This document shows, one piece after another, positions 16,441 through 25,584 of a DNA stretch of 41,311 nucleotides. The position numbers were made by a program, and so were the translations under genes. The stretch comes from Gammaproteobacteria bacterium (GTDB lineage: Bacteria; Pseudomonadota; Gammaproteobacteria; Eutrophobiales; Eutrophobiaceae): contig JAPOQU010000055.1 in the NCBI GenBank assembly GCA_026710545.1, positions 1 to 41,311 on the forward strand. The letters run 5' to 3'. Under the pieces are notes generated by a model. It ran no database searches and was not told where the DNA came from. It saw only the letters and a list, made by a program, of their open reading frames with translations. Numbering within the stretch: position 1 is the first letter of the stretch; each line of letters begins with the position of its first letter.

Positions 16441-17778
16441 ATGAGTACTCGCAGCGCAATGACCAAATCTACTTTTCTCTGCAACGTATTACTGGCGTTA
16501 ACGTTTGTCATTACCCCTGTATTCGTTGTATCCACAATTCCGGCCGTATCCGCACAGGATTCATCGGATTCGGGAGAAAAGCGCAAAACCCGGAAAACGC
16601 CCTCCATGAGCGAGAAGGTGTATAAGAAACTGACGGAAGCACAGGAGCTGATAGAGGCAAAAGATTACGTTGCGGGGCTGGCGGCGCTGTCAGACCTGGC
16701 CAGTGAACCGAAGCTGTCGAACTACGAAAAGGCGCAGCTATATAATTATTTTGCCTATACCTATTTCACCCTGGAGAGATACGAGGACGCTATCGCTTCT
16801 TATGAACAGGTGCTGGCGCAACCGGATCTGCCCGAGGCGCTGGAGACCAATTCCTTATACACCCTCGCACAGCTTTATTTCATCATCGAAGATTATCAAA
16901 AGGCGGTCGATATCATCAACAGGTGGTTCACCGTGACCGAGAAGCCGACTGAAAACGCCTACATGCTGCTGGGACAGGGCTACTATCAACTGGAGCAGTA
17001 CGAAAATTCCCTGGTCCCGCTGAAGAAGGCTTATGCCATGGTCAAGGGCCGCGGCGATATACCGAAACAGAACCTGTTGCTGCTGCTGCGGGTGGACTAT
17101 TACAATCTCGGCGATTACGAGAATATGCTCGAGATATTAAAGGAACTGGTCGAGTTATACCCGAAGGTGGAGTACTGGCTGACCATGGCCGGTACTTATT
17201 CCGAATTGAAACGGCTGGACAAGCAGATGTCCATCCTGGAGATGATGTACGAGGCAGGATCACTGCAGAGAGGCAACCAGCAACTGAACCTGGCCAACCT
17301 GTATATGCTGCATGAGGCCCCCTACAAGGCAGCGGTGTTGCTGGAAAAGGGAATGGGCGAAGGTAAGATCGAGGAAAACATCAGGAACCTGAGATTGCTG
17401 TCACAGGCGTGGCTGCAGGCCCAGGAGAATGAGAAATCACTTCCGCCTTTAATACAGGCGGCAAAGCTGACCAAGGACGGCGAACTTGACATGCGCCTGG
17501 CCCAGGCTTATATCAATCTTTACAGGTATGATGAGGCCATTAAATCACTGCGGACAGCATTCAAGAAAGGCGGCCTGAAACGGCCCGACCAGGCAAATAT
17601 CATGCTGGGCCTGGCCCTGTTTGAGACACAGAATTTTGATGACTCCCTGGAAGCCTTCCGTGCAGCCAGCAAAGACAAGCGGAGCCGCAAGGCTGCGGAG
17701 ACCTGGCTGGGCTACGTAACCAGCGAGAAACAAAGAAAGAAACAACTCGAAGAAAGTCTGCAACAACGCCGCAGCTGA
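16441..17778 (+). CDS. TPR protein of the TonB2 operon
   Basis: A 445-aa exported tetratricopeptide-repeat protein. The N-terminus has a basic start and a hydrophobic signal segment (V-L-L-A-L-T-F-V-I-T-P), with likely cleavage after V-S-A-Q. The rest is helical TPR repeats with recognisable pairs such as Y-E-D-A-I-A-S-Y-E-Q-V-L, Y-Q-K-A-V-D-I-I-N, Y-E-N-S-L-V-P-L-K-K-A-Y and Y-D-E-A-I-K-S-L-R-T-A-F. CCGGAG precedes the ATG. The homologous gene closes the Vibrio ttpC-tonB2 cluster, so it probably works in the periplasm with that system, as scaffold or assembly partner; its exact function is unknown. Confidence 0.9.
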   Translation: MSTRSAMTKSTFLCNVLLALTFVITPVFVVSTIPAVSAQDSSDSGEKRKTRKTPSMSEKVYKKLTEAQELIEAKDYVAGLAALSDLASEPKLSNYEKAQLYNYFAYTYFTLERYEDAIASYEQVLAQPDLPEALETNSLYTLAQLYFIIEDYQKAVDIINRWFTVTEKPTENAYMLLGQGYYQLEQYENSLVPLKKAYAMVKGRGDIPKQNLLLLLRVDYYNLGDYENMLEILKELVELYPKVEYWLTMAGTYSELKRLDKQMSILEMMYEAGSLQRGNQQLNLANLYMLHEAPYKAAVLLEKGMGEGKIEENIRNLRLLSQAWLQAQENEKSLPPLIQAAKLTKDGELDMRLAQAYINLYRYDEAIKSLRTAFKKGGLKRPDQANIMLGLALFETQNFDDSLEAFRAASKDKRSRKAAETWLGYVTSEKQRKKQLEESLQQRRS

Positions 17779-17782
17779 TATA

Positions 17783-17809
17783 ATCCGCAGATTTTCGCAG
17801 ATTATTTTT
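17783..17809. repeat. CGCAGATT repeat element
   Basis: Just after the TPR gene, ATCCGCAGAT is followed by a second CGCAGATT and a T-rich run. The same words recur at 30651-30706 between recG and spoT, where they form an imperfect inverted repeat. This is a dispersed intergenic repeat. The T run after the dyad-poor sequence does not make a convincing terminator. Confidence 0.55.
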
Positions 17810-17884
17810 CTTGCGAAAGTTTTAGCCGAATAGTCCCGACATTTACTCAAACGAACTGATGTCTGTAGTTCGTATGTGAGCGGA

Positions 17885-17890
17885 TATAAT
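17885..17890 (+). promoter_or_regulatory. Candidate -10 box upstream of the ETF-QO gene
   Basis: A perfect TATAAT lies 10-15 bp before the chosen ATG at 17900. If it is used, the message would be almost leaderless, consistent with the absence of a ribosome binding site. No good -35 hexamer is visible at 16-18 bp upstream, so this is tentative. Confidence 0.35.
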
Positions 17891-17899
17891 CCCATAATC

Positions 17900-19561
17900 A
17901 TGACTGAGTCAGTACAACGCGAATCCATGGAATATGACGTGGTCATTGTCGGCGGCGGCCCGGCAGGACTGGCCACAGCCATCCATCTCAAGACACTGGC
18001 GCAACAGATGGAACGGGACATCAGTGTGTGCCTGCTGGAAAAAGGTTCCGAGATCGGGGCTCACATTCTTTCCGGCGCCGTGGTCGAGACGCGCGCCCTG
18101 GACGAACTGATTCCTGACTGGAAACAGCGGGGGGCGCCATTAAATACACCAGTCAGTAAGGACCTTATGTATTTCCTGACCGGCGAAAAATCCGCCATCA
18201 GGGTGCCCGCTCCCTTCGTACCGGCAAGCATGCATAACCGGGGTAATTATATCGTCAGCCTGGGGAATGTTTGCCGCTGGCTGGCGGAGCAGGCGGAGGC
18301 GCTGGAGGTCGAGATATATCCCGGCTTCCCGGCCACTGAAATCCTCTTCGACGAAGCAGGAAGCGTGGCAGGCGTTGCAACGGGAGATATGGGCATATCC
18401 GCAGCGGGACAGCATAAGGACTCCTTTGAGCCGGGGATGGAACTGCGCGCCGGGTATACGGTTTTTGCGGAGGGCAGCCGGGGGCACCTGGGCAGGCAGC
18501 TCATCGACCGCTACAAGCTGGACGCGGACTGCGATCCGCAACATTACGGTCTGGGCATCAAGGAACTGTGGGAGGTCGCGCCGGAGAACTTCCAGGCAGG
18601 CCTGGTGGTGCATGGTTCGGGCTGGCCTTTGACCAGTGAGGCGTCCGGCGGTTTTTTCCTTTATCACCTGGATCAGAACCAGGTTGTAGTGGGATTGATC
18701 ATAGACCTGAATTACTCCAACCCGTACATCAGTCCTTTTGATGAGTTTCAACGTTTCAAACACCACCCCGTGGTAGCGAAAACCCTGGCCGGCGGCAGCC
18801 GCCTGGCATACGGCGCCCGGTCAATCACCAAGGGCGGGTTGAATTCACTGCCGAAAATGTCCATGCCCGGCGCATTGCTCGTCGGGTGTGACGCGGGGAC
18901 GCTGAATTTTGCCAAGATCAAGGGCACCCACACAGCCATGAAATCGGGTATGGTGGCCGCAGAAACCCTGATAGCGGAACTCAATACGGAAGGAGCGGGC
19001 GGCAAGGACCTGGTTGCCTATCGCGAGAATTTCCTTGCTTCCTGGGCTTACACTGATATCTACCGGTCACGGAATTTCGGCTCGGTCCTGCACAAACTCG
19101 GGATGTACCTGGGGGCCGCATTCAACCTGTTCGACCAGTCAGTCTTCTCCGGCAGGTTACCGCTGACCTTGCATGACAGGAAGGCGGACAACGAATGCCT
19201 GAAACCTGCCGCGGACTGCAAGGAAATCCACTATCCGAAACCGGATGGCGTACTGAGTTTTGACAAACTCTCCTCGGTATTCATTTCCAACACCAACCAC
19301 GAAGAGGACCAGCCTTGCCACCTGACGCTGAAGGACGACAAGGTCCCTGTTGAGACGAATTTAAAGCTGTACGCTGCACCCGAGCAGCGCTACTGCCCGG
19401 CAGGCGTTTACGAGATTGTCACCGACGACAATCATCCGCGGCTGCAGATCAATGCCCAGAACTGCGTGCACTGTAAAACCTGTGATATCAAGGACCCGAC
19501 CCAGAACATCGTCTGGGTTGCCCCCGAAGGCGGGGGAGGGCCGAACTATCCGGGGATGTGA
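17900..19561 (+). CDS. Electron transfer flavoprotein-ubiquinone oxidoreductase
   Basis: A 553-aa membrane-associated iron-sulfur flavoprotein that passes electrons from reduced ETF (fatty-acid and amino-acid dehydrogenases) to ubiquinone. The N-terminal FAD site reads V-V-I-V-G-G-G-P-A-G-L, followed by G-S-E-I-G-A-H-I-L-S-G-A-V. The C-terminal [4Fe-4S] ferredoxin-like domain has C-P-A-G-V-Y-E and C-V-H-C-K-T-C-D-I-K-D-P. Length and order of domains are complete. I chose M-T-E-S at 17900; an in-frame GTG at 17876 would add eight residues. The etfAB genes are not in the window. The gene appears monocistronic and is followed 4 bp later by the heptamer repeat. Confidence 0.96.
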   Translation: MTESVQRESMEYDVVIVGGGPAGLATAIHLKTLAQQMERDISVCLLEKGSEIGAHILSGAVVETRALDELIPDWKQRGAPLNTPVSKDLMYFLTGEKSAIRVPAPFVPASMHNRGNYIVSLGNVCRWLAEQAEALEVEIYPGFPATEILFDEAGSVAGVATGDMGISAAGQHKDSFEPGMELRAGYTVFAEGSRGHLGRQLIDRYKLDADCDPQHYGLGIKELWEVAPENFQAGLVVHGSGWPLTSEASGGFFLYHLDQNQVVVGLIIDLNYSNPYISPFDEFQRFKHHPVVAKTLAGGSRLAYGARSITKGGLNSLPKMSMPGALLVGCDAGTLNFAKIKGTHTAMKSGMVAAETLIAELNTEGAGGKDLVAYRENFLASWAYTDIYRSRNFGSVLHKLGMYLGAAFNLFDQSVFSGRLPLTLHDRKADNECLKPAADCKEIHYPKPDGVLSFDKLSSVFISNTNHEEDQPCHLTLKDDKVPVETNLKLYAAPEQRYCPAGVYEIVTDDNHPRLQINAQNCVHCKTCDIKDPTQNIVWVAPEGGGGPNYPGM

Positions 19562-19565
19562 TTCA

Positions 19566-19644
19566 ATTACGAATTAGGAATTACGAATTATAAGGAGGGT
19601 TCCTAATTCCTAATTCGTAATTCCTAATTCGTAATTCGTAATTA
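19566..19644. repeat. Heptamer array AATTACG/AATTAGG, inverted pair
   Basis: The left arm is AATTACG-AATTAGG-AATTACG-AATTA (19566-19591); the right arm is six units of CCTAATT/CGTAATT (19603-19644). A 26-bp stretch is perfectly inverted between the arms with a 20-nt interior. It fills the gap between the convergent ETF-QO and metallo-beta-lactamase-like genes and may serve as a bidirectional transcript-end structure. It is the second of three such loci in the window. Confidence 0.9.
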
Positions 19645-19649
19645 TTACT

Positions 19650-20609
19650 TCACTCCCACTCCAGTTCGGAAAAGGCTTTGGTGACGTTACGCCTGTGGTT
19701 CTGTTCATGCAGCAGCCACCTGGTTTTTTCGTCCTTGCCTACGTTTTCCACCACGTCTTCCATGAACGTCCCCTTGTTGATTTCACTCCTGGTATCGTTT
19801 AACAGCATAGCAAGGTAATCGTCCTGTGCGCGTGCCGCTTCCGGCCAGGGCATGGTTATCGTACCGTGCCCGGGTATGACGTGATTCGCCTCCACTGATT
19901 TCAGTTTTTCCATGGTCTTCAACCAGCCCTTCAGGCTGGCGTCCAGGACCGGTATTCTGTCGATAAAAAGCAGGTCGGAGAGCCACAGGGTCCCGGTTTT
20001 TTTATCGTAAACCGACAAGTCGGTATAGGAGTGGGATGGGGGGTGCGCCGTGAGCGTAATTACCCGGTTGCCAAGGTCCAGGTCCAGTTCGCCGGATACC
20101 GCGATATCAGGGCCGATAATAGAACCGTCCCCGGGGTTTTCTCCCAGATCGGCAGTAAATTCAGACAAAAAGAATGGACGGTTATACTCCATTTCCTGGA
20201 CCAGGTTTTCATGGCCGACAAACCTGGCCTGATCGTCTTTAAAGGCGGCGTTGCCCAGTACGTGGTCGTAGTGGATGTGGGTATTGATTACGTAACAGAC
20301 GGGGAGGGAAGATATTTTTTTTACGGCTTCCCTGAGCTTGCCGCCGATACCGATGGAGCCACCCGTATCGATAACGGCGATACATTCATCCCCGATGATA
20401 AAGCCGATGTTGGCGATATCGTCGTGGTCAGCATGTTCCAGTTCAACGTGTTTGCCCTGGTGGACGTAAACCCCCGCGCTGATCTCGGTCAGGTTGAACG
20501 CCGCATTGTTGCCGGGAGAAGCACAGGTAATGCTGCCCAGCAATACCAGCGGCAACCATGCCCAGGAGAACGTACAGGCTGATTTCAAGGTGTATGGGTT
20601 AACATTCAT
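19650..20609 (-). CDS. Exported metallo-beta-lactamase-fold protein (SoxH-like, quinoprotein relay type)
   Basis: A protein of about 319 aa with a signal-like N-terminus and a metallo-beta-lactamase hydrolase fold. The zinc motif T-H-I-H-Y-D-H is present, along with G-F-I-I-G-D-E-C-I-A-V-I-D-T-G-G-S, L-T-A-H-P-P-S-H-S-Y-T-D and V-I-P-G-H-G-T. The segment E-H-A-D-H-D-D-I-A-N-I-G-F-I and the surrounding pattern match the quinoprotein relay/SoxH-like family, which is often found near PQQ-dependent dehydrogenases; no such partner is visible here. The substrate is unknown. The start is uncertain: M-N-V-N (20609) gives the neatest signal peptide, while M-T-K-L (20639) and an ATG at 20678 are in frame upstream. 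The C-terminus ends 5 bp from the heptamer array. Confidence 0.82.
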   Translation of the reverse strand: MNVNPYTLKSACTFSWAWLPLVLLGSITCASPGNNAAFNLTEISAGVYVHQGKHVELEHADHDDIANIGFIIGDECIAVIDTGGSIGIGGKLREAVKKISSLPVCYVINTHIHYDHVLGNAAFKDDQARFVGHENLVQEMEYNRPFFLSEFTADLGENPGDGSIIGPDIAVSGELDLDLGNRVITLTAHPPSHSYTDLSVYDKKTGTLWLSDLLFIDRIPVLDASLKGWLKTMEKLKSVEANHVIPGHGTITMPWPEAARAQDDYLAMLLNDTRSEINKGTFMEDVVENVGKDEKTRWLLHEQNHRRNVTKAFSELEWE

Positions 20610-20762
20610 TGATTTATTCACGCCGGTCAGTTTAGTCATCAGGCACCAATACGGCACGCTGTTAATCATAAGCAACATTTTGCTTGTAGTCTTTGGAAAT
20701 TTAGACTAACTTTAGATTGTGTTCTATTCAATTCGATTTTACCTAACTTTCCGGAGGATTTT

Positions 20763-20990
20763 ATGTTCGAATATGAGCAGGAGATCGTCAATGTATTACT
20801 GAGTGAAAATGAAAATTTTAAGCGACTGCATTCAAGACATGGCGAATTGAAGGAGAAAGTAAAGGATGCCAATTCAGGAATTGCACCATTGGATGGCTAC
20901 GCGTTAGATAACCTGAAAAAAGAAAAATTGCACGTTAAGGATCAAATGGCGGCTATCATAAATCATTATCGTCAAAACCGCCTCAACTGA
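20763..20990 (+). CDS. YdcH/DUF465 family small protein
   Basis: A 75-aa charged, helical cytoplasmic protein starting M-F-E-Y-E-Q-E-I-V. The pattern H-x-x-L-x-x-x-V-x-x-A and L-x-x-L-K-K-E-K-L-x-x-K-D-Q-M is typical of YdcH/DUF465 proteins, which form short coiled coils of unknown function. TTCCGGAGG just upstream of the ATG is a strong ribosome binding site. The gene is monocistronic and ends in a clear terminator. No functional link to its neighbours is apparent. Confidence 0.88.
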   Translation: MFEYEQEIVNVLLSENENFKRLHSRHGELKEKVKDANSGIAPLDGYALDNLKKEKLHVKDQMAAIINHYRQNRLN

Positions 20991-21037
20991 GCTTCCCGCG
21001 ACAATAGTCAAATACCAAAAACCCGCTTGTATGAACA

Positions 21038-21061
21038 ACCCCGCAACAGCGGGGTTTTTTT
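21038..21061 (+). terminator. Rho-independent terminator after the ydcH-like gene
   Basis: ACCCCGC-AACA-GCGGGGT forms a perfect 7-bp stem with a 4-nt loop followed by a run of T. It lies 48 bp after the ydcH-like stop codon and touches the 3' end of the convergent TauE/SafE gene. Confidence 0.92.
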
Positions 21062-21845
21062 ATACCAGCGCCAGCCGCCCGCCAATGAGCAGCAGCATCA
21101 AGGCAAGCAGCATACGCATGAGTTTTTCCGGCAACTGCACGCCGGTATGGCTGCCCAGGTAGATGCCCGGAAGCGAACCGATTATCAGGCTGAGCAGTAA
21201 CTGGAAATCCACTGATCCCAGGTGCCAGTGGCCCAGGCCCGCTATCGCGGTAATGGGGATCGCGTGGGCGAGGTCCGTACCGACGATCCTGACCGTGCTG
21301 AACCTCGGGTAGAGAAAAAACAGAAATGCTGCGCCAAGAGCGCCGGCCCCGACCGAAGAGAGGGTTACCAGTATGCCGATGATTACACCGGCAAGGATCG
21401 TCATCGGAGTGCGTAATTTCCTGTGAATTGTACGTATAAACTGGAATGGCTCAGTTCGGCCCAGGGACTGTAACCGGCTTTTAAACAGGATGACCAGAGA
21501 CGTCAGGATCAGGGCGATACTGAGCGTAGAGGTAATGATGGGTTCATAGTTGATACCCATTTTCGCCAGTTGCTTAAGTATGAATACGGCAGCCAGCGTA
21601 GCCGGGATACTGCCGGTGGATAATAACCTGACCACCCTCCAGTCAATAGTCCCCTGTTTCTGGTGGGGGAAAATACCACCTGCCTTGGTAATTGCAGCAT
21701 ATAACAGGTCGGTACCGACCGCTATCGATGGTTTAATGCTGAATACCAGCACAAGGATGGGCGTCATCAGGGAGCCGCCGCCTACTCCGGTAAGACCAAT
21801 AATAAAACCGACGACAAACCCGGCAAAGGTAAAACCAATATCCAT
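21060..21845 (-). CDS. TauE/SafE family sulfite/sulfonate exporter
   Basis: A membrane protein of about 261 aa with about eight hydrophobic segments. It has two related halves, each beginning with the family glycine-rich motif (G-F-I-I-G-L-T-G-V-G-G-G-S-L-M-T-P in the first; G-I-L-V-T-L-S-S-V-G-A-G-A-L-G-A in the second). TauE/SafE proteins export sulfite or sulfonates or move related small anions. It is divergent from cysB, so it may help release sulfite when sulfate reduction runs ahead of demand; that is inference from position. I chose the ATG M-D-I-G-F at 21845; an upstream TTG at 21875 would add ten residues. Confidence 0.88.
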   Translation of the reverse strand: MDIGFTFAGFVVGFIIGLTGVGGGSLMTPILVLVFSIKPSIAVGTDLLYAAITKAGGIFPHQKQGTIDWRVVRLLSTGSIPATLAAVFILKQLAKMGINYEPIITSTLSIALILTSLVILFKSRLQSLGRTEPFQFIRTIHRKLRTPMTILAGVIIGILVTLSSVGAGALGAAFLFFLYPRFSTVRIVGTDLAHAIPITAIAGLGHWHLGSVDFQLLLSLIIGSLPGIYLGSHTGVQLPEKLMRMLLALMLLLIGGRLALV

Positions 21846-21960
21846 CAGAACAACGAAAATACCCGCATTCAACAAAAGGATGCCAGTCTACGTGTAATCA
21901 TCTATACTTAAAAGTAATTATTTCCCATATTTTTAGAACTTAACGTCATAAGAAACCTGA

Positions 21961-22953
<993 letters not shown>

Positions 22954-23026
22954 ATATATGCGCAGTCGCCGGACCACAGCACGGCGCCGCCGGCAGTGAG
23001 TTTCTTTACGAAAGTGACATACAGCG

Positions 23027-23755
23027 TTATCCGCGGTTGCCGAAATTACCTGCGTGCAGGCCGCATTCCTTCCTGGTTGCCTCTTCCCACCACCAGCGGC
23101 CGGCGCGCTCATGCTGGTTCGGCAATACCGGACGGGTGCAGGGTTCGCAACCGATACTGATATAACCCCTGTTATGCAACTCGTTGTACGGTACTCCATT
23201 TTCCCGGATATAGGTCCAGACCTGCTCCGAAGTCCAGTTCGCCAGGGGATTGAATTTATACAGCGTATGTCCGGCAGTCGAGAATGCAGCGTCGGCCTCC
23301 ATCACGGGCACGTTCGCCCTGGTCGGGCTCTGGTCTTTACGCTGACCTGTGATCCAGGCATCAACGGTATGCAGTTTCCGGCGTAACGGTACGATTTTAC
23401 GAACCCCGCAGCACTCCTTGTGCCCGTCCTTGTAGAAACTGTAGAGGCCTTTTTCACTGACGAATTTTTCCAGTTGTGCGGTATCAGGCGACAATACTTC
23501 CAATCTGATGTTATAGCGTTCCCTGACCTGTTCCAGAAAACGATAAGTCTCGATATGCAGGCGGCCCGTATCCAGGGAAAACACCTGGAGGTCCGGGTTT
23601 ATCCGGCTCGCCATATCGACGAGCACCACATCTTCCGCGCCGCTGAAAGAGATGGCTATGCTGTCAAAATTCCGGTAGGCAAAATCCAGTACTTCGTCCG
23701 GGCCTTTGTCCCTGAATGTCCTGGCATGGGTTTCAATGTCAAATGTATTGTTCAT
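23027..23755 (-). CDS. cysH: Assimilatory adenylyl-sulfate (APS) reductase, iron-sulfur type
   Basis: A 242-aa CysH-family protein that reduces activated sulfate to sulfite. It has the P-loop-like S-F-S-G-A-E-D, the Cys pairs C115-C116 (K-E-C-C-G-V-R-K) and C203-x2-C206 (I-G-C-E-P-C-T-R-P) that bind a [4Fe-4S] cluster, and the catalytic K-E-C-G-L-H near the C-terminus (C231). The cluster cysteines place it with APS reductases rather than the cluster-free PAPS reductases of E. coli, so a cysC-encoded kinase would not be required. The AT-rich stretch at 23815-23885 upstream is its likely promoter and a candidate CysB target. Convergent with cysB. Confidence 0.94.
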   Translation of the reverse strand: MNNTFDIETHARTFRDKGPDEVLDFAYRNFDSIAISFSGAEDVVLVDMASRINPDLQVFSLDTGRLHIETYRFLEQVRERYNIRLEVLSPDTAQLEKFVSEKGLYSFYKDGHKECCGVRKIVPLRRKLHTVDAWITGQRKDQSPTRANVPVMEADAAFSTAGHTLYKFNPLANWTSEQVWTYIRENGVPYNELHNRGYISIGCEPCTRPVLPNQHERAGRWWWEEATRKECGLHAGNFGNRG

Positions 23756-23910
23756 AATGTAGTCCGAAGGATTGCTTCCTGGAGCAGGAAATACCCTTAA
23801 AAAGCGGCTACACTATCAACAATACTTATTCCAATCAATAATAACTAATTCTATTTATATAATTTTTTGATATAAGAAAGAGCAACCGGATACTTTTGCC
23901 CGGGAATCCC

Positions 23911-23949
23911 AATTCGTAATTCCTAATTCGTAATTCCTAATTCGTAATT
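23911..23949. repeat. Heptamer array overlapping the 3' end of the yqgE-like gene
   Basis: Five units of CGTAATT/CCTAATT (reverse complement AATTACG/AATTAGG) with flanking AATT. Read on the minus strand it encodes the last residues N-Y-E-L-G-I-T-N and the stop codon of the YqgE-like protein. No inverted partner array lies nearby, unlike the two other loci. Confidence 0.9.
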
Positions 23950-24657
23950 TAATTCCACCCATTGCATCTCTATCTGATCTATCAGTCTTTCCCATAAGGA
24001 TGCAGGGTCGTCGGTGAATACCAGGCTGTTATCCGAGCTGTATAAATGCCAGCCGCCGCGCAGGAGTTCCTGTTCCAGTTGACCCGGATACCAGCCGGCA
24101 TAACCCGCGTACAAACGAACGCGAAACTGTCCTGTCTCCTGTTCCAGCAAGTCCTTCACGCCCTGCAGGTCCGAGATTTGAAAAATGTTGTCGACAACAT
24201 GGTAATAATCTTCAAGGCCGGCATCGCTTTGTACCAGCAGACGCAGGCTGCTCAGCCTGACCGGCCCGCCGAGGTAAAGATTGTATGAAGCAAGGCCCAG
24301 ATCCTTTAATTGGGGCAGTATTTCCACAGCAGGATTGTCCAGCGGACGGTTCAGGACGAGACCGACGGTTCCCGTTTCCTCGTATTCCGTGATCAACAGC
24401 ACCGTGCCGGAAAAGTTGGGGTCCGTCATTGACTTCCGGGCAACAAGGAGAACTCCCCGGGCAAGCCTGACCTGTTGATTTATTCCGGGCGTTTCCTGTT
24501 TCAGCGAGTAGTAATCGGCCTGGCGCATCAAGTGCCCGGCCTGTTCTGCCTGGATCACCATACTCACGCCCGGCAGCAGGAGGAATACCAAAAAAGCCGC
24601 CGCTACGCGACGGAGTTTCCTGCCTGGCAGTATGGTACCTGTAAATTTATGATACAT
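23923..24657 (-). CDS. YqgE/AlgH family protein with an N-terminal export signal
   Basis: The YqgE/AlgH (UPF0301) domain is recognisable from R-G-V-L-L-V-A-R, F-S-G-T-V-L-L-I-T-E-Y, G-T-V-G-L-V-L-N-R-P and L-Y-L-G-G-P-V, through Y-A-G-Y-A-G-W-Y-P-G-Q-L-E-x-E. Family members are cytoplasmic and about 185 aa; this one has about 244 aa because of an N-terminal extension with a basic patch (R-K-L-R-R) and a hydrophobic segment (V-A-A-A-F-L-V-F-L-L-L-P), like a signal peptide. The C-terminus ends I-T-N, supplied by the heptamer array. The function of the family is not firmly known. An in-frame ATG at 24705 would add 16 residues; 24657 is preferred because it leaves room for the promoter of the divergent sseA. 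Confidence 0.82.
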   Translation of the reverse strand: MYHKFTGTILPGRKLRRVAAAFLVFLLLPGVSMVIQAEQAGHLMRQADYYSLKQETPGINQQVRLARGVLLVARKSMTDPNFSGTVLLITEYEETGTVGLVLNRPLDNPAVEILPQLKDLGLASYNLYLGGPVRLSSLRLLVQSDAGLEDYYHVVDNIFQISDLQGVKDLLEQETGQFRVRLYAGYAGWYPGQLEQELLRGGWHLYSSDNSLVFTDDPASLWERLIDQIEMQWVELNYELGITN

Positions 24658-24711
24658 TTCGATTCGCAGCCACCCGGTGGCCATAAAATTTATTATAGGT
24701 AACATTCAGCC

Positions 24712-25584
24712 ATGTACAAGACGTTAATTGATGCGCAAACCCTGTTCAGGCATCTTTCCGGGCCAGACTGGTCGATTGTGGATTGCCGGTATGACCTGGT
24801 GGATAAAGACGCGGGCCATCAATCCTACCTGTCGGGACATATACCCGGCGCCGTATATGCCGACCTGCACAGGGACCTCAGCGGCAAGCCTGCTACCGAT
24901 TGCGGCAGGCATCCCGTACCGTCACCCGGGGAGTTGGCGCTGAAATTAACCGCGCTGGGGATAGCCGGTCATAAACAGGTGGTAGCGTATGATAATTCCG
25001 GCGGTACATTTGCCGCACGCCTGTGGTGGCTGTTGAACTATGCCGGTCATGACCGGGTGGCGGTTCTGGACGGAGGCATGGATGCGTGGAACCAGGAAGG
25101 TTACCGATTGGAAACCGGAGAAAACCGGGCCGATGCGGGGAGTTTCAACGCCGTCCCTGATGCAGGGGCCCTGGTCAGGTTGAACGAAGTGGAAACTGTT
25201 CCGCGCCTGGTGGATTCACGCGAGCCTGACAGGTATGCCGGCAAAGTGGAGCCTGTTGATTCGGTTGCCGGGCACATACCCGGCGCGGTAAACCATCATT
25301 GGAAAAACAATCTCGACGAGCATGGAAGATTTTTGACGCCGGAGCGCCTGCGGCAGGGATTTCAGGAACTGTATGCCGGTGTGCGCGCGCATGAAATCAC
25401 GTTTTACTGCGGCTCAGGTGTTTCTGCCTGCCATAACCTGCTGGCGGCGGTCCATGCCGGCCACCCGCTTTCCAGGTTGTATGCCGGATCGTGGAGTGAA
25501 TGGTCTTCGGACCCGTCGCGGCCCGTTGCAGTCGGTACCGAGAGCCTGCCTGTGCCGGGCGGCCAGGTTGGATCCGGTGAATAA
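24712..25584 (+). CDS. sseA: Tandem-rhodanese 3-mercaptopyruvate/thiosulfate sulfurtransferase
   Basis: A 290-aa protein with two rhodanese domains: an inactive N-terminal copy, and a catalytic C-terminal copy whose loop reads Y-C-G-S-G-V-S-A (C233). The C-G-S-G-V-[TS]-A loop is characteristic of mercaptopyruvate sulfurtransferases rather than thiosulfate-specific rhodaneses. It transfers sulfane sulfur from mercaptopyruvate to thiol or cyanide acceptors. Other family landmarks are the S-G-H-I-P-G-A-V repeats in both domains and D-G-G-M-D-A-W. Its last 8 bp overlap the GTG start of birA, so the two are probably translated together. Confidence 0.93.
   Translation: MYKTLIDAQTLFRHLSGPDWSIVDCRYDLVDKDAGHQSYLSGHIPGAVYADLHRDLSGKPATDCGRHPVPSPGELALKLTALGIAGHKQVVAYDNSGGTFAARLWWLLNYAGHDRVAVLDGGMDAWNQEGYRLETGENRADAGSFNAVPDAGALVRLNEVETVPRLVDSREPDRYAGKVEPVDSVAGHIPGAVNHHWKNNLDEHGRFLTPERLRQGFQELYAGVRAHEITFYCGSGVSACHNLLAAVHAGHPLSRLYAGSWSEWSSDPSRPVAVGTESLPVPGGQVGSGE

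Noticed and set aside
25373..25576. Upstream extension of the birA frame by 68 codons
   Set aside because: It lies entirely within sseA in another frame, shows no family similarity, and the GTG at 25577 gives the expected BirA N-terminus with an 8-bp overlap typical of coupled genes.
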